DNA of 64,000 nt from a bacterium (GTDB lineage Bacteria > 4484-113 > JAFGCY01). The stretch spans positions 1 through 64,000 of the forward strand of contig JADZFO010000056.1 of assembly GCA_020849855.1 (NCBI GenBank), in the 5' to 3' direction. This document shows positions 59,575 to 64,000 of this stretch, piece by piece. Every line of letters begins with the position of its first letter. Position 1 is the stretch's first letter. The position numbers and the translations under genes were made by a program. The notes under the pieces were generated by a model. It was not told the origin of the DNA. It did not search any database and worked only from the letters and a program-made list of their open reading frames with translations.

Positions 59575-61842
59575 TTACGAGTCTTCCCCGCCTTCAAACA
59601 GGCCTTCGCCCTCGCTGGGTACCAGGAAGGCCTTAAGAGCCCTCAGCTTCTCATCCAGCTTCTTCTCGTAGAACTTGATGTTGTAGTCCGGGTTCGCCGG
59701 GTCGTATTGCCGAATCGGCTTGGCCGCTTCAAAGGCTTTTACCGTGGCCTTCTCGCCGGTGATGTAGTAACTCACCTGGTCGCCGGCCCGCAGTTCGCGT
59801 TTCGCCGCCAACGCTACTTCGTATGCCGCCGCCTTGTTGCGGCCGCCGCCGCCGGTCTTGGCCCGGTACTGGGGCAGCGATTCGATCAGCGTATCAGTCT
59901 TGGCCAGCTGGCGGATGTCAATGCGGCGCTCGCGGATCGCGCTCTTCAGCTCCTCATAACGCGCGTCGATCTTCTCCGGCTCGCCGCGCAGCACACAGGC
60001 GATGCCATACTGCATGAAGGCGTGCAGGAAGGGCTCCAGCCCGCGGCTCTTCATGCCGCTGCCCTTGACGATGATTTCGCCATCACTGCACAGCAGGGCG
60101 TAATTCTTGACCTTGTGGCTGAGCATTGATGGGTAGAAACCGCCCAGCTCGACATTGATCCCATCCGGCAGATGCGTGCTGATCTTCGCCACCAGCGCTT
60201 CGCCGGCCTCCTGGCTCTCGACGCCCGCGGCGGTGAAGTAGACGCCGTCAGTATCGATCTCGATAATGCTCCCGCCTTCCTCGGACACGGCGTCGGCGAG
60301 CTGGTTGACCAGGAGCTGGCCGTTTCTGGTGATGTAGCCGGCCTGCTCGGCATCGGCCCAGTTCATCCTGCTGGTGCCTAGATAGCCGAAGAAGGAGTTG
60401 ATGAAGATCTTGAAAGCGGCCTGACGCGCATCCGCCATGACCCGCACGTTCTTGTCCGGGTGCGTCCGCGCCTCCTTCTTCGCTTCCAGGCGCCGGGCGG
60501 TCAGCTCACGCAGCATCGGCACATAGACATCGCCCGTATCCTGGCGCGGCTTGACGCCGTCCTTGAGCATGATGGATGGATACAGGCTGGCGATGTCGGC
60601 GTTCAGCACGTTTGGAATGATGCCGGTGCGGCGCAGTTCGGTATAGCCGCCGGTGGTGGTCCAGGTCTCGGCAGGCTCGGGGATGCTCTCGCCGCGGCGC
60701 AGATATTCGCGCATCAGCAGGTGGTTGATCTTCACCGCGTTGCCGCGCACCACGCAGTCCTGCAGGGACAGCGGCAGCATCTGGCTCTGGGCGAAGTAGC
60801 TGGGCAGCAGCATGCGGGTGATCTCGGCCGCCGCGTTCAGCTCGTTCATCACATCCGCCTTGAGCTTGTCGCGATCACCTTCAAAGAGCTGGTCGTAATC
60901 CCAGGCAGCCAGCGGTTCGGGAAGGCCCAGGGCGGGCTCCAGGTAGTTGGCCACATAGGGCGCGTCATAGCGTTCCAGATCGCGCTTGACGATGTCGTAG
61001 TACTGGGTCAGGAACCAGGTGTCCACCAGATGCCGCCCGGCCACATCCGCCCGCGGGTATTCAAGCTGCTTCTCGGCCGCCGGGGCGCGGGAGGAGCGCA
61101 CCTTCATCACGCTGCCGTCGCGGCCCCAGTTCAGAAGCTGGGGGGCCTTGAGCTTCTGGGTCTTTATGCGCGAACAGATGTAGCCCAGACTGCCCTTGAA
61201 GAGGTCATGCCCGCAGATCACATCCGGGTCGCGCCTGGCGATCAGGTCGCGCAGGGCTCCGATCAGCGCGGCTTCGTCGCTCAGTCCGTCTTCGCCCATG
61301 GTCAGGATCTGCTGCCAGCCCTTGCCGTCGGAGAGGCCCAGCATGATGATGCGGTCTGTAGCCACGGCGGGGTCGGCATACTCTGCGCCGTCAGTGTTGT
61401 AGGCGCGCAGGGCGATATAAAGCACCTGCAGGTCGTCCTGCACGAAGCCCTTGAAGAAAGTGCGGCCTGAGCTGAGCAGATACTCCGTCACGGCATCGGC
61501 TGCGCTCCAGCCAGGCTCGGCCTCGAAACTGTCCTTGTTCGCCCGGTAGGCCTTCGCCAGCAGCTTCTCAATCTCGGACTGCTGGTCCCAGTCGCTGCAG
61601 GCCACCATCCAGCGGTAGAGGTTCTCGCCCTTCAGTTCGCTGAGCTGCGGCTCAGGCTTTACCTGGTCCAGCAGCTCGCGGTGGCTGCAGAGCAGCCAGG
61701 GCTGGTAGGTCAGGTCTTCGCTGCGCGTTTCGCCGCCCGGCGAGCGCCACCACAGGGTCATGCCGCCCTTGCGCTCGGCCGCTCCCACAAGGCCCTCGCT
61801 GGAGTCCGCCCCGAAGAGCATCTGGATGCCTTCATTAGTCAT
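59575..61842 (-). CDS. family-B DNA polymerase, apparently exonuclease-deficient
   Basis: 755 residues from ATG 61842 (TACACT 6 nt upstream; the longer open frame runs through tandem repeats and has no start site). Polymerase motifs are intact: A DIASLYPS (416-423), B KIFINSFFGYLG (478-489) and C IEIDTDGVYF with D530 and D532. The N-terminal exonuclease fold can be aligned but its acidic residues are lost: ExoI D-x-E reads A-L-R (YIALRAYN), and ExoII lacks the FD pair (GHDLFKGSLGY). It may be a translesion or repair polymerase similar to inactivated Pol B types. Convergent with the VWA gene. No partner gene is adjacent. Confidence 0.9.
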   Translation of the reverse strand: MTNEGIQMLFGADSSEGLVGAAERKGGMTLWWRSPGGETRSEDLTYQPWLLCSHRELLDQVKPEPQLSELKGENLYRWMVACSDWDQQSEIEKLLAKAYRANKDSFEAEPGWSAADAVTEYLLSSGRTFFKGFVQDDLQVLYIALRAYNTDGAEYADPAVATDRIIMLGLSDGKGWQQILTMGEDGLSDEAALIGALRDLIARRDPDVICGHDLFKGSLGYICSRIKTQKLKAPQLLNWGRDGSVMKVRSSRAPAAEKQLEYPRADVAGRHLVDTWFLTQYYDIVKRDLERYDAPYVANYLEPALGLPEPLAAWDYDQLFEGDRDKLKADVMNELNAAAEITRMLLPSYFAQSQMLPLSLQDCVVRGNAVKINHLLMREYLRRGESIPEPAETWTTTGGYTELRRTGIIPNVLNADIASLYPSIMLKDGVKPRQDTGDVYVPMLRELTARRLEAKKEARTHPDKNVRVMADARQAAFKIFINSFFGYLGTSRMNWADAEQAGYITRNGQLLVNQLADAVSEEGGSIIEIDTDGVYFTAAGVESQEAGEALVAKISTHLPDGINVELGGFYPSMLSHKVKNYALLCSDGEIIVKGSGMKSRGLEPFLHAFMQYGIACVLRGEPEKIDARYEELKSAIRERRIDIRQLAKTDTLIESLPQYRAKTGGGGRNKAAAYEVALAAKRELRAGDQVSYYITGEKATVKAFEAAKPIRQYDPANPDYNIKFYEKKLDEKLRALKAFLVPSEGEGLFEGGEDS

Positions 61843-61848
61843 GCAGAG

Positions 61849-61854
61849 AGTGTA
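61849..61854 (-). promoter_or_regulatory. -10 box, leaderless start of polymerase
   Basis: TACACT, 6-nt spacer CTCTGC, ATG 61842. No SD. Confidence 0.45.
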
Positions 61855-61867
61855 TCTAAAGCCGAAA

Positions 61868-61916
61868 CAGGGGACAGGGGACAGGGGACAGGGGACAGGG
61901 GACAGGGGACAGGGGA
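61868..61916. repeat. 7-bp tandem repeat CAGGGGA x 7
   Basis: Seven perfect copies in the intergenic space directly upstream of the polymerase promoter. Confidence 0.97.
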
Positions 61917-61921
61917 GAGAG

Positions 61922-61945
61922 TGTAGGGGCGCGTGGAGCGCGCCC
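61922..61945. repeat. REP-like palindrome
   Basis: TGTAG followed by a 7-bp stem GGGCGCG/CGCGCCC with loop TGGAG, next to the tandem array. Confidence 0.75.
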
Positions 61946-62009
61946 GGGGAAGTCACAAGGCACAAGTCACAAGGCAAAGGCCAAGGCGGAAGGAAACTTG
62001 GGACGAAGG

Positions 62010-62082
62010 CTCGGAGCGCCGGCTGCAAGCCGGCTTTCTTTGGCGGGAAGAAAAGAGGCCGGCTTGCAGCCGGCGTTCCGAG
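62010..62082. repeat. 25-bp inverted repeat with 23-bp spacer
   Basis: CTCGGAGCGCCGGC... at 62010-62034 pairs with its complement at 62058-62082 with one mismatch in 25. The 23-nt spacer is A/G-rich. It could fold into a large hairpin; no coding capacity. Confidence 0.9.
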
Positions 62083-62114
62083 CTCACATGCTGTCTCACA
62101 CCTATACCTGCGCC

Positions 62115-62179
62115 AACGCCTTACGCTAACGCCCTACGCTAACGCCTTACGTTTACGCCCTACGCTAACGCCTTATGCT
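62115..62179. repeat. 13-bp degenerate tandem repeat x 5
   Basis: Five units of AACGCC(T/C)TACGCT with one to three changes each. Directly follows the inverted repeat. Confidence 0.85.
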
Positions 62180-62214
62180 TTGCGCATTTCGCTTCACGCT
62201 TCTCGCCGCACTCG

Positions 62215-62274
62215 TCCCTAATCCCTAATCCCTAGCCCTGGTCTCTGGTCCCTGCTCCCTAGTCCCTTATCCCA
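62215..62274. repeat. degenerate TCCCTAA-like tandem tract
   Basis: Short units such as TCCCTAA, TCCCTAG and GTCCCTT repeat irregularly up to the stop of the last gene. It is the third tandem array in this 430-bp intergenic patch (61855-62283). Confidence 0.6.
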
Positions 62275-62283
62275 CGTACCTCT

Positions 62284-64000
62284 TTACTCCGCCCGGTGGA
62301 AGTGCAGGATCCAGTCTGCCTTCAAGGGCAGCGCGTCAGGGTCGCCGGAGCCGACAAAGATGTTCGGCCGGCCGTCGTCTCCGCGCAGCAGAACGCAGGG
62401 CGCGCGGTCCTTGGGGAAGACCGGCAGCGGGTCGCTCAGCTCTTCAAAATGCCAGACTCCTGGCGCGTCGCGGATCCACAGGATCACCTTGGCGAAGTGC
62501 GGCTCGTCGGCTGCCAGGGTTATCGCTGTGCGGCCGAGGGTAGCGATCATCGGCTTTTCGACGCCCTCGTGCAGGCAGGTGGCAAAGCCCAGCTCGCTGT
62601 AGGTCGAGACCAGCCCGCCGCCGAGATCCTGGAAGCTGAGGTCGAAGCTGGAGACCAGTTCGACCTGCCAGTTGGCGCCGTCGAAGAATGCGTATTTGAG
62701 CTGGCCCACCGGGATATCCGGATCGGCGTTGAGGTCGTAGTAGGCCATGTGCCGCAGCCCGCCGGGGCTCAGTTCCTGCTGCACACGCTTGCCGCAGTCG
62801 CTGTTTGCACCATTGGCCCCGGCATCAACAAGCTCAAAGCTGAAACCGCCCATGCCGTCGCCGCTGGCGTAATAGAGTCCACCGCGGTCCGGGGTAAAGC
62901 GGTTGGGGGCATAGCTGGTGCCGCGCTGCTCCGCCAGCCAGATCTTTGTGCTGTCGGCGGGATCAAGCAGCAGATCCAGGTCGCGTCCGCTGAAGTTCGC
63001 GCTGTCCAGTTCCAGCGGTGTGCCCCAGGAGCCCATGCTGGTGTTGAGGTAGTAGTAGTCAGCGTCCGGCTCTATCCCTGCGTTGACAAGCTTGGTATAG
63101 ACCAGCGCGCTTTCATCTCCATTACCCGGGCCGATGGCCATACTGAGCATCGGGTTGGCTACCGGGTCGGAGGGGAAGAATGCCGTTGCCTGCCAGGTGT
63201 CGGGGCCTGTCCGGTTGATGTAGCCAACGGAAAGCTGGTCCGCGTAGCCCAGCACCAGTCGGCCGTTCTGCAGGTCCCAGACCGGTTCAAAAGCACCCTT
63301 CTCGTAAGTGGCCAGCCCGGGCCCTTCGTGCTGCCAGACCAGGCCGTCGTCCTGGAACAGGTGCGTCAAGTGCGCATCTTCCTTGTCGTTGTAGACCAGG
63401 TGCATACGGGCGGCAAGCGGCCCGGCGGCTGGCTCCACCACGCCGCGCATCGCGAAGACTTCACCCGCCGGCAGGCTGAGCTCGCCGGCTCCGCCATCAA
63501 GCGAGAAGGTCGTTGTATCCCAGCAGGTTGTGACCCGCTGCACATCGCTAAGGCTACGCTCAGTGTCCTCATCAAAGAAACCGTTGTATGCGGCGATGCG
63601 GATGTAGTAGCGTTCGCCTGCCGCCAGTCCATTGATGGTGTAGGTGTTGAAGCCGCCGCCTGAATCCTCGACGTCCTTGATGAGCGTTGTGCCGCTGAAG
63701 GGAGCCTCCAGCTGCGGATCCTGCCCACTGCGGTAGGCAATGGTATAGCGCAGGGGCTGGCCTTCCGGGTCTTCCAGGCTGGGCCAGTCAATGCTGATGC
63801 TGTCGCAGTCAGCGCTGAGCTCCATCTGGCTCTGCACCGGCTGCGGCCAGCCGGGCAGCGTGTCTGTCACCTGCGCCAGGCAGGCGATGGCATCGCTGCG
63901 CAGGAAGAGCAGGCGGTTCGCTGCCAGCGCCGCCTCGCAGCGTATCGCCTCCGCCCCGCTCGCGAAAGCAAGCTGCTGGCGCAGACGGCCCTCGAAGTCA
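62284..64000 (-). CDS. surface protein with Fn3 domain and C-terminal repeats, 5' end beyond the window
   Basis: The frame stays open to the window edge; before the GTG at 63870 it reads on upstream (RSDAIACLAQVTDTLPG), so the real start lies past 64000 and only the C-terminal ~570 residues are here. An Fn3-like module (~ISIDWPSLEDPEGQPLRYTIAYR to YYIRIAAYNGFFDED) is followed by repeats of the propeller type (HLVYNDKEDAHL, LVLGYADQLSVGY, SALVYTKLV, MIATLGRTAITLA). The composition and repeats are like those of the other surface lipoproteins in the window. No enzyme motif is visible. Confidence 0.75.
   Translation of the reverse strand, partial: DFEGRLRQQLAFASGAEAIRCEAALAANRLLFLRSDAIACLAQVTDTLPGWPQPVQSQMELSADCDSISIDWPSLEDPEGQPLRYTIAYRSGQDPQLEAPFSGTTLIKDVEDSGGGFNTYTINGLAAGERYYIRIAAYNGFFDEDTERSLSDVQRVTTCWDTTTFSLDGGAGELSLPAGEVFAMRGVVEPAAGPLAARMHLVYNDKEDAHLTHLFQDDGLVWQHEGPGLATYEKGAFEPVWDLQNGRLVLGYADQLSVGYINRTGPDTWQATAFFPSDPVANPMLSMAIGPGNGDESALVYTKLVNAGIEPDADYYYLNTSMGSWGTPLELDSANFSGRDLDLLLDPADSTKIWLAEQRGTSYAPNRFTPDRGGLYYASGDGMGGFSFELVDAGANGANSDCGKRVQQELSPGGLRHMAYYDLNADPDIPVGQLKYAFFDGANWQVELVSSFDLSFQDLGGGLVSTYSELGFATCLHEGVEKPMIATLGRTAITLAADEPHFAKVILWIRDAPGVWHFEELSDPLPVFPKDRAPCVLLRGDDGRPNIFVGSGDPDALPLKADWILHFHRAE

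Noticed and set aside
60000..61842. Phage origin for the polymerase
   Set aside because: No phage structural, integrase or lysis genes occur nearby, and base composition is like the flanks.
61868..61916. CRISPR array
   Set aside because: Units are 7 bp in direct contact with no spacers, and there are no cas genes.

Overview
The window looks like a chromosome segment of a high-GC, diderm (Gram-negative-type) free-living bacterium. Evidence for an outer membrane is a TolC-family channel, many lipoproteins with clear lipoboxes and a BamE-like lipoprotein. The content does not fit any phylum I can name with confidence. Cohesin and dockerin domains on lipoproteins, large PKD-domain surface proteins, an oxygen-requiring homogentisate pathway, a LOV-domain histidine kinase and widespread leaderless promoters suggest an undersampled aerobic lineage. 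No phage, IS transposase, CRISPR or rRNA is present.

Layout. 0.2-9 kb: FapA/DUF342 protein and an N6-methylase-like protein (minus), tRNA-Ala, TPR protein, RDD-family membrane protein with a B-box-like zinc finger, YIP1-like membrane protein, TolC channel and MacB-type ABC ATPase, closed by a strong bidirectional terminator. 9-13 kb: an NPC-repeat cysteine-rich lipoprotein, then one intact PKD lipoprotein flanked by two decayed relatives. 13-16.5 kb: hppD-fahA-hmgA, tyrosine degradation to fumarate and acetoacetate. 16.7-29.7 kb: a secreted/surface block with a cohesin lipoprotein translationally coupled to a dockerin-bearing M6 peptidase, a cohesin-dockerin-PKD lipoprotein, a papain-like peptidase lipoprotein and a PQQ-propeller lipoprotein. 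29.8-34.5 kb: tRNA-Arg, BamE-like lipoprotein, malate/lactate dehydrogenase, and a TusA / DsrE / TusA-OsmC / core-MetE gene cluster. 34.7-46.5 kb: a second cohesin-dockerin-PKD lipoprotein, a small basic protein, thioesterase, MFS transporter, SGNH-like membrane protein, a TPR-like protein, methylmalonyl-CoA mutase catalytic subunit, and a frameshifted GH57-like gene. 46.6-53 kb: three related small proteins around a FAS1 protein and a response regulator/LOV kinase pair, then two paralogous repeat proteins. 53-64 kb: two more PKD surface proteins (one with two amber codons), a VWA protein, a family-B DNA polymerase, a repeat-rich intergenic patch, and a surface protein running off the window end.

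Cross-cutting signals. (1) Many genes have a TANNNT -10 box 6-7 nt before the start codon and no Shine-Dalgarno, as expected for leaderless mRNAs. Other genes, including most internal operon genes and the small proteins, have good SDs. (2) A dispersed family of short palindromes of the form TGTAGGGGC-stem-loop, often as inverted pairs ending CTACA, occurs in many intergenic spaces. Their ends supply -10 boxes for fahA, the MFS gene and the 51.4-kb gene. One three-palindrome composite lies in frame inside the methylmalonyl-CoA mutase gene. (3) The two cohesin-dockerin lipoprotein genes share a 27-bp upstream motif with TGTCC half-sites 10 bp apart, suggesting co-regulation of a surface-display system.
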